Assembly: GCF_900101125.1 (NCBI RefSeq)
Contig: NZ_FNFL01000001.1
Coordinates: forward strand, 868,001-932,000
Source of the DNA: Sediminibacillus albus
GTDB taxonomy: Bacteria; Bacillota; Bacilli; Bacillales; Amphibacillaceae
Length of the DNA: 64,000 nucleotides
Reading direction: 5' to 3'
In this document: positions 7,266 through 16,411 of the stretch, one piece after another
Layout: each line of letters starts with the position of its first letter
How positions within the stretch are numbered: the first letter of the stretch is position 1
Made by a program: the position numbers and the translations under genes
Notes under the pieces: generated by a model
Database searches by the model: none
Told to the model about the DNA's origin: nothing
The model's input: only the letters and a program-made list of their open reading frames with translations

Positions 7266-8411
7266 CTAGTCGGCATTCTGTAATCTGCCTCTAAAAATTG
7301 TCTTCTTGATCAGTTCTATGTTTAACTCTTTACTATATTTCCTCAATTGTTTTTCCTCATGAGCGGTGATGATGGAGATAACAGACCCACCAGCAGTTCC
7401 CAACCGGCCGATTCTACCTGCCCGGTGGATATATTGATCAACAGTTGCCGGCAAATCAATGTTGATGATATGAGTAATATCCTTGATGTCCAAACCGCGT
7501 GCAGCCACATCAGTTGCCAGGACTAACTCAATCGTTCCTGCACGAAAACCGTTAATTGTCTTGGCACGCTCCTGCTTTTTTGAATCGCCATGTAAAACAC
7601 CGGCGCTAATCCCCTTGTATTCCAGTTTCTCAGCCAGGACGGTCAAATTCCCAATGTCATTGCCAAAGGCTAGTGCTTTCATTTCATCCGTGCCTCTTAT
7701 CAGCTTGCGAAGGACCTCAAGCTTTTCACGGGGTTCGGCGACAAGATACATATGATCGACCGGTGGTGTCTCAATTTCTTCTTTTCCGATTCGAATAACT
7801 TCTGGGTTATCCATTAGCTGTTTAGCCGATTGTTCGACCGTTTCGGAAATGGTCGCCGAAAAAACCAATAGCTGCCGTTCAGTCAGGGTACTCTTGATAA
7901 TCGCCTCGACTGTTTTTTGGTGCTCTGGCACGAGTAGCTGGTCGGCCTCATCTAGGACAAGCGTCTTTACTTCATGCATTTTCAACTTTTTCTTATTAAT
8001 CAATTCTTGAATCCTGCCCGGCGTTCCTGCTACGATTTGCGGTCGCTTTTTCAGCTTTTCGAGCTGGCGCTTGATATTGGCACCGCCAATAAGCGAAGCA
8101 CTTCCAATGCCGCTGCCGGCTGCCCAACTTTGGATTTCCTGGTGGATTTGCATAACGAGCTCATGGGAGGATGCAAGAATTACTGCCTGCACATGCTTTT
8201 TATCCGGATCAATTTTTTGTAAAAGCGGCAATATGTAAGCAAGTGTTTTTCCGCTTCCGGTCGGTGATTCAGCAATAACATCCTTGCCTTCCAAAATTTT
8301 CGGAACTGCTTTTAATTGGATTGCCGTAGGCTCCGAAAATTCCGATTTATCCCAAGCTGCTTCCATAAAGGGTTTTGTTTCCGTGAACAGTGCTTTGACT
8401 CCTTGTGCCAT
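7266..8411 (-). CDS. yfmL: DEAD-box RNA helicase YfmL
   Basis: This 381-residue DEAD-box ATPase closely resembles B. subtilis YfmL, a helicase linked to 50S ribosome assembly. Visible motifs are Walker A S-P-T-G-S-G-K-T (49-56), DEAD (154-157), S-A-T (near 184) and motif VI H-R-A-G-R-I-G-R (near 330). The shared stretches V-I-A-E-S-P-T-G, A-S-L-I-G-G-A-N and K-K-L-K-M-H-E-V-K-T are typical of YfmL. There is no C-terminal RNA-binding extension of the CshA or DbpA kind. It stands alone with its own terminator. Confidence 0.9.
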   Translation of the reverse strand: MAQGVKALFTETKPFMEAAWDKSEFSEPTAIQLKAVPKILEGKDVIAESPTGSGKTLAYILPLLQKIDPDKKHVQAVILASSHELVMQIHQEIQSWAAGSGIGSASLIGGANIKRQLEKLKKRPQIVAGTPGRIQELINKKKLKMHEVKTLVLDEADQLLVPEHQKTVEAIIKSTLTERQLLVFSATISETVEQSAKQLMDNPEVIRIGKEEIETPPVDHMYLVAEPREKLEVLRKLIRGTDEMKALAFGNDIGNLTVLAEKLEYKGISAGVLHGDSKKQERAKTINGFRAGTIELVLATDVAARGLDIKDITHIINIDLPATVDQYIHRAGRIGRLGTAGGSVISIITAHEEKQLRKYSKELNIELIKKTIFRGRLQNAD

Positions 8412-8544
8412 CTATAAAAAATCCTTTCTTCTGAAAAATTTCAGCCTGTTAAATAGTATAGACTCTCTATTTATTACTACTCTCTACCATTATAAGCTAT
8501 AATACAGTTTAACCGTTAGTTGAATCAAAGGGGGAGGCAATAAA

Positions 8545-9012
8545 ATGATAAAAATCGCAGAGTCAAACGACTGCCAATTAATCGCAAAGTTAAACAAAAC
8601 AGTGCATGAGCTGCATCGCAGCTGGTATCCGGAGATTTTCCAACCTTACGATCATCAACAAATCCTTGCTTTTTTCAAAGGAATCATTCAAAAACCGGAA
8701 TTCACCTTCCTGATTATTGAAAGTAACGCCACCCCAGCAGGCTTTGCCTGGATAGAAAATAAAACACACCCAGGTATTGCCTACCGAAAGTCATACCAAT
8801 CCATTTATGTACATCAAATAAGTATCGAAGAAGCATTCCAAGCAAGAGGATTGGGTGCAAAACTTATGGAAGAAATAAAGGAAAGAGCTGTCTCGCAAGG
8901 GATCAATCGAATAGAGTTGGATTATTGGGCTGCTAATGAGCCGGCTAAAGCATTTTATACAAAACAGGGCTTTCAACCATACCGTGAAAGTGTCTATAAA
9001 CTGCTTTGGTAA
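8545..9012 (+). CDS. GNAT-family N-acetyltransferase
   Basis: A 155-residue acetyltransferase with a complete GNAT fold. Motif A is A-R-G-L-G-A-K-L-M near residues 99-107, and the C-terminal F-Y-T-K-Q-G-F motif lies near 137-143. The ATG follows GGGGGAGG. It is monocistronic; the composite repeat with a terminator hairpin starts about 140 bp downstream. Substrate unknown. Confidence 0.85.
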   Translation: MIKIAESNDCQLIAKLNKTVHELHRSWYPEIFQPYDHQQILAFFKGIIQKPEFTFLIIESNATPAGFAWIENKTHPGIAYRKSYQSIYVHQISIEEAFQARGLGAKLMEEIKERAVSQGINRIELDYWAANEPAKAFYTKQGFQPYRESVYKLLW

Positions 9013-9150
9013 CGGAGGAATAGGGAGTCCTTACGTAACGAAACCAAGAGCCAATTAGCCCCTGAGGAAGAGAAACAAGAACAAAACTTCATTTTAAAAG
9101 AAATCGGGAAGCATTGCAGCACTTTGTACTCCTAATCAAGTGACTTAAAA

Positions 9151-9575
9151 GGGACAAAAGTTTAGTACCCAAAACAAAAACCGAACGATGAATCGAAACC
9201 CTTAGCATTCGAACTCGTTCGGCTTTTCTTTTCTAATTTAAATATCACCCGCAGGACACACTGAAAACTCTATTTCTTCCTTCTAACAAGGTTGGGTGCT
9301 GAAACTTGAACAGGCAGCATACTTCGCTTTCCGTGGGCACGGACTCAGCCTACCTGAAAATAAAGGATCCATTTTCTGCGTGCGATGAGTCGCTAGCGAA
9401 GCGTTACTTATCCTAAGAAGTAAAAAACGACTTATTCCACGGTCTTCAGATTCGTGCTGTTCCCACTGGAGACTACATATTCTACCTGATTTGATAGGGC
9501 TGTTGGTTGAAAACAGTGCGAAGACTTTCCGAAGAGGAAATCCACGGAGACTCCTGCGGAAGTCCTATTCTAATT
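9151..9575 (+). repeat. Composite dispersed repeat with terminator hairpin, copy 1
   Basis: It begins GGGACAAAAG, then a hairpin with arms near CCGAACGATG and CTCGTTCGG followed by CTTTTCTTTT (about 9178-9236). A longer body with a CGCTTTCCGTGGGC box follows, then GGCTGTTGGTT (about 9500) and a CCACGGAGACTCCTGCGG box (9541-9558). It is the most degraded of three copies (others 19505-19812 and 46723-47117). It fills the gap between the GNAT and the ABC operon; no gene is visible in 9013-9585. Confidence 0.8.
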
Positions 9576-9585
9576 TTTACCAGAC

Positions 9586-10104
9586 TTATAAATCCACTGC
9601 AATCCCGTACCTTTTGCCTTGTTTATACACTTTCTCAACCAGTTCCGGATACAAATCCTGTACGATATAAAGCTTGCCTTGCCCCTGTTGGTCCTCGGCT
9701 TTGACTTCATAGGTCAACTCGATTTTCTCTTGCTTCCCGGGCTCGATGTTTAGCAGGGCATTTATATCAAAATTCCCCTGATTCGTTTGGTACACATCCC
9801 TACCGTAAGCCAGCTTGGTTTCGATGACCTTTGCCTTCGAGATTGCTTCTTCCGAAGTGTTCTCCAACCCCATTGTCACGGTGCACTGTATCCACTCCTG
9901 ATCATACTTTTCCTCGGTTTCCTCTCCATAGCGGACGTCTTCCACTGTCAGTACGGCATTCCCTAAAGAAATTTCATCTCCTACTGCAAAGGATTCAATG
10001 CTGTATTCTTTCGCCACCCCTTTGTTGACCGCATAGACTCGCGCCGAGTATGCTGCCACAACAACAATAACGAAAAGTAATACCAAAAATCTTTTCCTGT
10101 TCAC
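9586..10104 (-). CDS. Membrane-anchored extracellular protein of an ABC operon
   Basis: A 172-residue protein with an N-terminal membrane segment (residues 5-24) and an extracellular beta-rich domain. The domain has a pattern of alternating hydrophobic residues (D-E-I-S-L-G-N-A-V-L-T-V-E-D-V) like Ig-like DUF4352-type domains. The GTG start overlaps the stop of the ATPase gene (GTGA). It is the last gene of a seven-gene operon. A role as accessory or sensor subunit of the transporter is inference. Confidence 0.7.
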   Translation of the reverse strand: MNRKRFLVLLFVIVVVAAYSARVYAVNKGVAKEYSIESFAVGDEISLGNAVLTVEDVRYGEETEEKYDQEWIQCTVTMGLENTSEEAISKAKVIETKLAYGRDVYQTNQGNFDINALLNIEPGKQEKIELTYEVKAEDQQGQGKLYIVQDLYPELVEKVYKQGKRYGIAVDL

Positions 10105-10769
10105 GCGGAATCACCTTCCAGCGCATAGTGATCGACGATTTTGCCGTTTTCCATCATGAAAATCTCGTCGGAAAGATAATCCAGCTCCTCCTTATCATGG
10201 CTTGCAATCAAAATACATTTTCCATCTGCTTTGAGATCGAGCAGCACTTTTTTTATTTCCTCCACTCCGTCAGAATCGAGGGCGTTTGTCGGTTCATCCA
10301 GAATAATCAATTCCGGTTCTTCCATGATCGCCTGGGCAATTCCCAGCCGCTGCTTCATCCCCAACGAATATTTGCGATATTTCCGTTTGTCATCAGGGTC
10401 AAGCCCGACCATCCCAATCGACTGCTTAATCTTTTCATCATCGATGATTTTGTTGATCTCAGCGAGAAGCTTCAGGTTTTTAAAACCTGTGTATCCATTT
10501 AGAAAACCTGGATACTCGATTAACACACCGACACTCGGCGGGAAGGAAATATCCTCCCCAAGCGTTTTCCCGTCTACATTCACGGAACCTTTGCTAGCCC
10601 GTATCAATCCGCAAAGCAGGCGGAACAGCATCGTTTTTCCCGATCCATTTTTACCACGGAAGCCATAAATTTTCCCTTTATGTAAGGATAAATCAATATC
10701 CGTCAATATCTGTTCTTTCTTGATTTGTTTTGAAACATGGTTGGCTTCTAAAAACGCAGTGCCAGTCAT
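10101..10769 (-). CDS. ABC transporter ATP-binding protein
   Basis: A 222-residue ABC ATPase. Walker A is G-K-N-G-S-G-K-T (residues 38-45), signature Y-S-L-G-M-K-Q-R-L-G near 133-142, Walker B L-I-I-L-D-E-P-T near 154-161, and the switch His is in I-A-S-H-D. The Q-loop is atypical (V-G-V-L-I-E-Y-P), as in lantibiotic-immunity and bacitracin-type exporters. It is the only ATPase in an operon with four permease genes, so it probably powers all of them. Confidence 0.88.
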   Translation of the reverse strand: MTGTAFLEANHVSKQIKKEQILTDIDLSLHKGKIYGFRGKNGSGKTMLFRLLCGLIRASKGSVNVDGKTLGEDISFPPSVGVLIEYPGFLNGYTGFKNLKLLAEINKIIDDEKIKQSIGMVGLDPDDKRKYRKYSLGMKQRLGIAQAIMEEPELIILDEPTNALDSDGVEEIKKVLLDLKADGKCILIASHDKEELDYLSDEIFMMENGKIVDHYALEGDSA

Positions 10770-10782
10770 CTTGTTTCCCCCT

Positions 10783-11601
10783 TTATAAAATGTCCTTTCG
10801 CCTGTATACCAGCAAGGCAGCTATGGATAAAACGATAAAAAAAGCAGCACTGTACAGATAGGAAAATTGCCAGCTAAGTGCGTGCTCCAGATCAAAGATT
10901 TCCTGTCTTAAAATCATCGAATGGATAGCAGGCAGCCATCTGCTGTCGACTATCGTCGAGATTCCGAGCAACAGAACGACGATCAAAAACGAAACGACCG
11001 GATCCAAAAATTGGACAAGCAGCAGTTGAGCCGTCGACAGAACCAACGTCGTCACGATGTAGCCGATCAGCAACTGTGCCATCAATTGCAACGGCGATCT
11101 ATCAAGCTGCAGCATCGGCATGATGTGATGTTGATAAAAAGGCGTAACTTCCAGTGAAAAGTGGCCGAGCACCAATCCTGTCACACAGAAACCAACCAAG
11201 AACACCCCGACAAACAGTGCAGCCGTCTGCAAAATCAACCAGAAAAGCTTTGCCAGCAGAAAAGTTGCTTTGGAAGAACTGCGGATGGTTACATAGAGCG
11301 CGTTTCTCCCCAAATCGTGTACATAATAGTCACTGAGCAAAAATAGCGCGACAGTTTGAAAGAAAATCCAATCGACAGGGACTTGATAATTATCAAGATT
11401 CAAAAAGTATCCTTCATCCTTCAACATAAAATAGAGGACATCGACACTGCCGGCAGAGTCTATTTCTTGCAGCTGAAGCGCTTTGCCTGCAGCCAACAAT
11501 GCCGTAAGAATAAAAAAGATACCGTACTTTATTTTGCTGTAGGAAAAGCTGTAGGCTATATCGCGATAGAGCAACCGCGTAAAGACAAGTCGTTTTCTCA
11601 T
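10783..11601 (-). CDS. ABC-2-type permease subunit
   Basis: A 272-residue polytopic membrane protein with about six hydrophobic helices and a C terminus L-V-Y-R-R-K-D-I-L. This end resembles the ends of the two other permeases in the operon (L-Y-E-K-K-D-F and L-Y-T-K-K-E-F). Overlaps the upstream permease gene by four bases. It is one of four permease-like subunits served by one ATPase. Substrate unknown; antimicrobial-peptide export or immunity is a guess from architecture. Confidence 0.72.
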   Translation of the reverse strand: MRKRLVFTRLLYRDIAYSFSYSKIKYGIFFILTALLAAGKALQLQEIDSAGSVDVLYFMLKDEGYFLNLDNYQVPVDWIFFQTVALFLLSDYYVHDLGRNALYVTIRSSSKATFLLAKLFWLILQTAALFVGVFLVGFCVTGLVLGHFSLEVTPFYQHHIMPMLQLDRSPLQLMAQLLIGYIVTTLVLSTAQLLLVQFLDPVVSFLIVVLLLGISTIVDSRWLPAIHSMILRQEIFDLEHALSWQFSYLYSAAFFIVLSIAALLVYRRKDIL

Positions 11602-12422
11602 TGCAAAAAATCCTTCTTTTCATAAAGCAACCCGGTTATCCCATATAAAAAAAGGCATAGAACAAATAAATAGAAGCACTTATAATAGATGTGCACCGGG
11701 TGCAGCCAGTCTTCAAGTGATAGCGAAGCAAAGAAAGTGAAAAATTCAAATGGAACCATGCCCGTTCTATCTAGTTCAGACATAGCTAGCAGGATGATTA
11801 AAATGATCGCTATATTTTTGATGAAGCGTTTAAGAAACAACGCTAGAAAAAAGATTAACAGAAAACTGAGAAACTTGTTCACAAAAACAATCGTCAAAAC
11901 TCTCCCTGTCGATACATAAGGCACGATCGAGGAAAAATGCTGTTTATCACCTAATAATTCATATAAAATGCTGTCCTTCGTAATCCAAGTATTGTCAAAC
12001 CCGACAATCAGTCCACTTAGTACATATGAAACTATTAACAGGCAAACAGTCAAGATGAACGAAACAACCACAGCGAAAGCGGCATGGGTTTGCCATAATG
12101 TAAACCGTGAACCGATTTTCAGGACAACATTGCCTCTCTCCTGGTACTGCACCAGCAAGTGGACGATACTGACGATCAACGGGATCGCCAGGAAAGCGAG
12201 CATGTAATAATTCGTGGTTCCGGAGGTTTGATCAAGAAATACCACTAAATCCATAACCCCTGCTTTTTCCATCAATTCCTCCTCTCTGGTGCCATAGGAA
12301 TAGAAGACAGAAAAAAACAGCCCCAGAATGATAAGCAAGAAGTAAATACACACATAGAACCAACGGCTTCCAAGGGATGCAATGCTTTTGCGGGTGACCG
12401 TCCATACGTTAGATTGTTTCAT
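11598..12422 (-). CDS. ABC-2-type permease subunit
   Basis: A 274-residue protein with about six membrane helices. It shares landmarks with the permease at 13205-13981: a D-K-x-H-F segment followed by V-P-Y-V-S-T-G, a H-P-V-H-I segment before the last helix, and a similar C terminus. The two are paralogues. Overlaps the upstream gene by 14 bases and the downstream gene by four. Confidence 0.72.
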   Translation of the reverse strand: MKQSNVWTVTRKSIASLGSRWFYVCIYFLLIILGLFFSVFYSYGTREEELMEKAGVMDLVVFLDQTSGTTNYYMLAFLAIPLIVSIVHLLVQYQERGNVVLKIGSRFTLWQTHAAFAVVVSFILTVCLLIVSYVLSGLIVGFDNTWITKDSILYELLGDKQHFSSIVPYVSTGRVLTIVFVNKFLSFLLIFFLALFLKRFIKNIAIILIILLAMSELDRTGMVPFEFFTFFASLSLEDWLHPVHIYYKCFYLFVLCLFLYGITGLLYEKKDFLQ

Positions 12423-13182
12423 GTTTGTACCCCTGTGCTACATACCAAATTAACGGGCCGAAGATACCTACTGCCAAATAAGCCGTGCCGGCAAAATTCC
12501 AACCGCCGTTGTGCAAGAACACCGTAGAAATACTATGCGAAAAAGGAACCAGTACATCTAAAGCCATAAAAATCAGCAATGGCAGTATCAAAACGATGTA
12601 CCGGTTCTTCACTAGTAACGAAAAGACCAGCCCAATAGAGGCAAGCATACCGCCCAGCAAAAAAATGAGCAGCACGACCACCAATACATAGGCAAACGGG
12701 TGCTCATAAAACAAGTTCGGCAGCAAGTTAATATCATGAACCAGGTTCATCCCGAAATAGTAGTTGTTTTCAATTAACGGGTATGCCGCCATTTCAAGCA
12801 GAAAATTGAGGATTACCGGAAATACTGCCACGACTCCGCCGATGACAAAATTAAAAACATAACGAACGAGAAAATATTTTTTCTTTTCCACTTTGGTCAA
12901 AATGTTTTTGATAAAACCTGTGTTGGCATCCTCAGCGTGTGAATCTGCAAAAGCAATCGAAGCAAGAAGCGGCACAAGCAACGCATATATGTAATACAAG
13001 CCTGCTCCTTCAAAGTAAAACCAGGAGATGAAAGCACTTCTCGGATACGTATAATAGTAATCCTCTGTCACATGCTGCGGCCACATCTGTATGGCCGGGA
13101 TGACGGCCAACACAACGCCCACTACTATTGCCAGCCAAAACGCCGGACGCGTAGAAATTCGTTTCCATTCCATTTCCAGCAT
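12409..13182 (-). CDS. ABC-2-type permease subunit
   Basis: A 257-residue polytopic membrane protein. I placed the start at ATG 13182 (M-L-E-M-E-W-K-R-I), preceded by GGGGGG; longer in-frame extension upstream would overlap the previous gene and has no site. It differs from its neighbours: it begins with the W-K-R-I-S-x-R-P-A-F-W pattern typical of ABC-2 permeases and lacks the K-K-E/D-F end. Six helices are visible. Confidence 0.7.
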   Translation of the reverse strand: MLEMEWKRISTRPAFWLAIVVGVVLAVIPAIQMWPQHVTEDYYYTYPRSAFISWFYFEGAGLYYIYALLVPLLASIAFADSHAEDANTGFIKNILTKVEKKKYFLVRYVFNFVIGGVVAVFPVILNFLLEMAAYPLIENNYYFGMNLVHDINLLPNLFYEHPFAYVLVVVLLIFLLGGMLASIGLVFSLLVKNRYIVLILPLLIFMALDVLVPFSHSISTVFLHNGGWNFAGTAYLAVGIFGPLIWYVAQGYKHETI

Positions 13183-13204
13183 GGAATCCCCCCCTTTTTT
13201 TCTC

Positions 13205-13981
13205 TCAGAAAAATTCTTTCTTTGTGTACAGCCTGCTAGCCAGGAAATAAGCAACTGCATTCCAAAACAGTAAATAGACAAGATTAAACATTTGGTCCTG
13301 CCAGGACAGCCATAACGGCATTTCAATATGAATCGGATGTAAGAACACCGAAAAATCGAGTAAATAGGGAAATGGTGTTCCGAACAAAATCATCATGCCA
13401 ATAAACGTGAGTGTTTTTTTTTGGAACACTGTTTGGAAGCATAAAACGAACATGCTGACCATCATTAAATAGAAAAAACGATTGCTCCATATGTAGAACC
13501 AGACTTTCCAACCCGTTACGTGCGGAACATAAAACGGGAAATGCGCTTTATTGTCGAGAAAATAATAAATTGCACCCGATTCCTCTCCCCATAAATTGTC
13601 CAGACTGCCGGTCAAGAAATAAGCAGCTGACAATCCAGCCACTGCCATCAAACAAATCAACAAAAAGTTGAAACAAACAGCAAAGATTACATGTTGAGAG
13701 AACAGTTGTTTTTGCTGCTTTAACCTGGTGACGACTATTACTGTTTCCATCCTGTCTATCATCAATGGAAACACTAGCGTAATAATGGGAAGCGTACCAT
13801 ATAGCAGCACAGTCGCACCTGCGCTTCCACCGCCCCGCAGATTCACTATAAAGTCAAATAAAGAATGCTTATAAGGTCCCGATAGAGACATGGCAATCGA
13901 GGCCATTATCACAAGCAGCAAATAAAGCAAACCGGCCACTAAGAGTTTCCAGGACCAATAACCTCTCCAAAAAACCCGCAT
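13205..13981 (-). CDS. ABC-2-type permease subunit
   Basis: A 258-residue, six-helix permease, paralogous to the protein at 11598-12422. It shares D-N-K-A-H-F, V-P-H-V-T-G, H-P-I-H-I and the end L-Y-T-K-K-E-F-F. The frame is open further upstream, but that part overlaps the previous gene and reads as non-membrane basic sequence. The ATG at 13981 lies one base after that gene's stop, which points to coupled translation. Confidence 0.72.
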   Translation of the reverse strand: MRVFWRGYWSWKLLVAGLLYLLLVIMASIAMSLSGPYKHSLFDFIVNLRGGGSAGATVLLYGTLPIITLVFPLMIDRMETVIVVTRLKQQKQLFSQHVIFAVCFNFLLICLMAVAGLSAAYFLTGSLDNLWGEESGAIYYFLDNKAHFPFYVPHVTGWKVWFYIWSNRFFYLMMVSMFVLCFQTVFQKKTLTFIGMMILFGTPFPYLLDFSVFLHPIHIEMPLWLSWQDQMFNLVYLLFWNAVAYFLASRLYTKKEFF

Positions 13982-13982
13982 C

Positions 13983-14903
13983 CTAATCCCATCCTGTTTT
14001 CTCGCCGCCTGCTTCGGCGCCGTATGTTTCCTTACCATATTCTTCAACAAGCAATTCCTCACTGCCTGATACATCCATTTGGAAAACTTCCTCTGCATTT
14101 TCAATTCCGTCGTTAATGGAAATATCCGCGACCTTTATAAAATATACGGGGTTATCTTTGTTTTCCTCTCCATAGCAGTGCAAATCGAGCAATACGCCGG
14201 TTTCTTTGGCGACCGTCATCTCAAACGGACCCGCCAGCATCTCTGAAGTATCTTTTGTGAGTGTCCCCTTTATTTTGAACGCAGGAACGCCGAATGCTGT
14301 CGTTTCCTCATAATTCCAGCTGTCATAATTATCAAAAAGAAGCATCCACAATTCGCTGCCAATGACATAACCTAAATAGGTCGTCATTATTTCTACATCT
14401 TCTTGATTATTAACAGGCTTCAGAGAATAAAGCCGTTTTTCTGCGAGCTGCCTGAAAATCTGACCATCATTCAGTAAAATTTGCTCGGTTTCCACCACAC
14501 TTCCATTCCCCACTGTCTCATAGATGGCTTTGTTTCGCTTTTGTTCAAAATCGACATGAAAGGTGACGCGATTTTCCACTTGGCCGTTATGTCCGTATTC
14601 ATACGACCCTTCGGCATTGTCAATGTAGTCCCATGCATAATACATTTTCTCTACGATAGCAAATTTATCAGGATTTTCTTGCGCATATTTTTCTTGTTCT
14701 TCGGATTTTAATGGAAACTCATCCTCGAGTAAGGGGTTTTTGTGCTTCGTTTCCTGCGCAATTTCATCAGAATCTTCTGATAGCTGCTGCTTTTTTTGCG
14801 GTTCCTCTTTATTTAACGCACCTGCTATCGTCGGATACAATTTGATGCCTGTTAACGTCAATGCCAATATCGTCATCAGTAGAACTGGAAGGTATTTTTT
14901 CAC
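13983..14903 (-). CDS. Exported LolA/RseB-like protein, first gene of ABC operon
   Basis: A 306-residue protein with an N-terminal signal-anchor helix (residues 4-27), no lipobox Cys, then a charged linker. The following domain has repeated beta strands with the pattern V-T-F-H-V-D-F-E and I-L-L-N-D-G-Q-I-F, and a F-K-I-K-G-T-L strand. This resembles lipoprotein-carrier (LolA-like) or RseB-like half-barrels. It would lie outside the membrane. As the first gene of the operon it may bind or sense the exported substrate; this is inference. Confidence 0.65.
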   Translation of the reverse strand: MKKYLPVLLMTILALTLTGIKLYPTIAGALNKEEPQKKQQLSEDSDEIAQETKHKNPLLEDEFPLKSEEQEKYAQENPDKFAIVEKMYYAWDYIDNAEGSYEYGHNGQVENRVTFHVDFEQKRNKAIYETVGNGSVVETEQILLNDGQIFRQLAEKRLYSLKPVNNQEDVEIMTTYLGYVIGSELWMLLFDNYDSWNYEETTAFGVPAFKIKGTLTKDTSEMLAGPFEMTVAKETGVLLDLHCYGEENKDNPVYFIKVADISINDGIENAEEVFQMDVSGSEELLVEEYGKETYGAEAGGEKTGWD

Positions 14904-14964
14904 TCTCTGCCCTCCTTCATCAGGAATTTATAAGCAAATTATTTAACATTCTATTCACTACCTT

Positions 14965-14992
14965 ATTTTACCATCATGATGTATAATTGCAA
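14965..14992 (-). promoter_or_regulatory. Sigma-A promoter of the seven-gene ABC operon
   Basis: On the minus strand: TTGCAA (14992-14987), 16-bp spacer, TAAAAT (14970-14965), about 60 bp before the start codon at 14903. Confidence 0.55.
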
Positions 14993-15101
14993 CACTATTG
15001 TAATAATTCTGTAATATTATTCTTGTCTGTCTACATTAGTTCGCACACTTTCCCTGCCCATTCATATAGTGAAATCAACACAACTTAACGGAGGTGCTGT
15101 T

Positions 15102-15626
15102 ATGCACATTCTTCCTGCAGCCGATTTGGGAATCATGGCCCAGCACTTATCTGCGCATAAGGGAATCATCCGCAAACTGAACATTTACCAGCGAATGGTC
15201 CAGTCGTCCGAATTGAAGAAAATCATCAGTCAGCAGGCCAATGCCATGCAAGGGCATGTCCATATCATGCTCGCTTTTATTGATCCTGCTTTTCATGATC
15301 CGATTGAAGTACCGCCTTTATATGTATTCGAGGAAAAAGGATATGAAAACTGGCAGAGTGGAAATGCAGGAGAAAACGACCAGTGGATCGCCTTGGAGAC
15401 CCATTCCACGGCAAAACAGATGGCTGGTAATAATTTTTCTTCCGCCCTGATGATGCAAGATTTGGCGGTAAGAAATGCACATGTGGAAATGGCTCTGCAG
15501 CAGACGGAGCTGCTTAGAAGATATGAAGCCTTTCTGGAGGAAACGGGCTGGATGTACGTCCCACAGTCTGACATAAGATCGCAACAAGACACCTACCGGC
15601 ATTTTTATCAGGCTTTTTATTCCTAA
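15102..15626 (+). CDS. CotF-like spore coat protein
   Basis: A 174-residue, all-alpha protein. I chose ATG 15102 because ACGGAGGTG lies seven bases upstream. It has a helical pattern with a conserved-looking central stretch (L-K-K-I-I-S-Q-Q-A-N-A-M-Q-G-H) and a late R-x-A-H-V-E-M-A motif. These resemble the ferritin-like fold of CotF/YraD/YusN spore coat proteins. Next to a DUF2642 gene, which supports a coat role. No sigma-K promoter is obvious. Confidence 0.55.
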   Translation: MHILPAADLGIMAQHLSAHKGIIRKLNIYQRMVQSSELKKIISQQANAMQGHVHIMLAFIDPAFHDPIEVPPLYVFEEKGYENWQSGNAGENDQWIALETHSTAKQMAGNNFSSALMMQDLAVRNAHVEMALQQTELLRRYEAFLEETGWMYVPQSDIRSQQDTYRHFYQAFYS

Positions 15627-15784
15627 TTTGCGTTGGATCAATATGGGGTTAACAACCGATAAATGGTTTGCTGCTCGCCGACTCGATGGCATACCCTTTT
15701 CTCACCTTTGCATCCTTTTACCTGCATATTATTGCTGATTCGTACATAGGTATGAAGGTACAGCTATGAGGAAGGTGTGTTTCG

Positions 15785-16168
15785 ATGACTAACAAACACC
15801 CAGTGCATCAAAAGAAGACAGATTTGAAATCTACCGGCATACCCGCGGAAGAGCCTGTCAAGCTGCAGCCAATTGTCCAGCCCGCCTACGTCAACCACAT
15901 GCCATCTCCATCCACCCCAGTCTATTCTGTTCCTGCTTTACCGCAGCCGACCCAGTATACCTCGCCTTTTGAACCTGTTTATGTTGACCATCTAAGCAGA
16001 CATCAAGGCAAACAAATCAGTGTAGTAACTACAGCAGGAACTGTAGAGGGGATCCTTTCTGGTGTAGCAGTCGACCATATCCAGCTCAATTTGAGCGAAA
16101 CCCGGGCAGTCCATGTTCGGATTGCACAAATCGTCTATTTTGAAGGACTTCCAATTACCTACCGGTGA
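15785..16168 (+). CDS. DUF2642 spore-coat-type protein
   Basis: A 127-residue protein. The first 70 residues are Pro-rich and disordered. The C-terminal half is a small beta domain (K-Q-I-S-V-V-T-T-A-G-T-V-E-G, then V-A-V-D-H-I-Q-L) matching the DUF2642 family, which is common in Bacillus spore and coat-associated proteins. GAGGAAGGTG lies upstream of the ATG. Followed by a terminator-like hairpin. Confidence 0.7.
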   Translation: MTNKHPVHQKKTDLKSTGIPAEEPVKLQPIVQPAYVNHMPSPSTPVYSVPALPQPTQYTSPFEPVYVDHLSRHQGKQISVVTTAGTVEGILSGVAVDHIQLNLSETRAVHVRIAQIVYFEGLPITYR

Positions 16169-16174
16169 CTGAAA

Positions 16175-16206
16175 AGATAGCGACAAAGTAGTCGTTGTCT
16201 TTTTTC
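16175..16206 (+). terminator. Terminator of the DUF2642 gene
   Basis: Imperfect stem around AGCGACA / GTCGTTGT followed by CTTTTTTC. Confidence 0.6.
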
Positions 16207-16411
16207 TTCTATCCAAAAACTAACTGGGACTCAACGGAGGTCAATGGTTTTATCCCCTTGCTCTTTCCTTTTTTTATACCTATATTCCTTCCTTATAAAA
16301 GTACACCAACTACGTATAATTCCCTGCAAAATTACACGAAGTTTTAAAGGAAAGTTAGACTGTTAAGTCGAAAATAATAGTAATAATGATTAACTGAATC
16401 GAGGTGATTGC

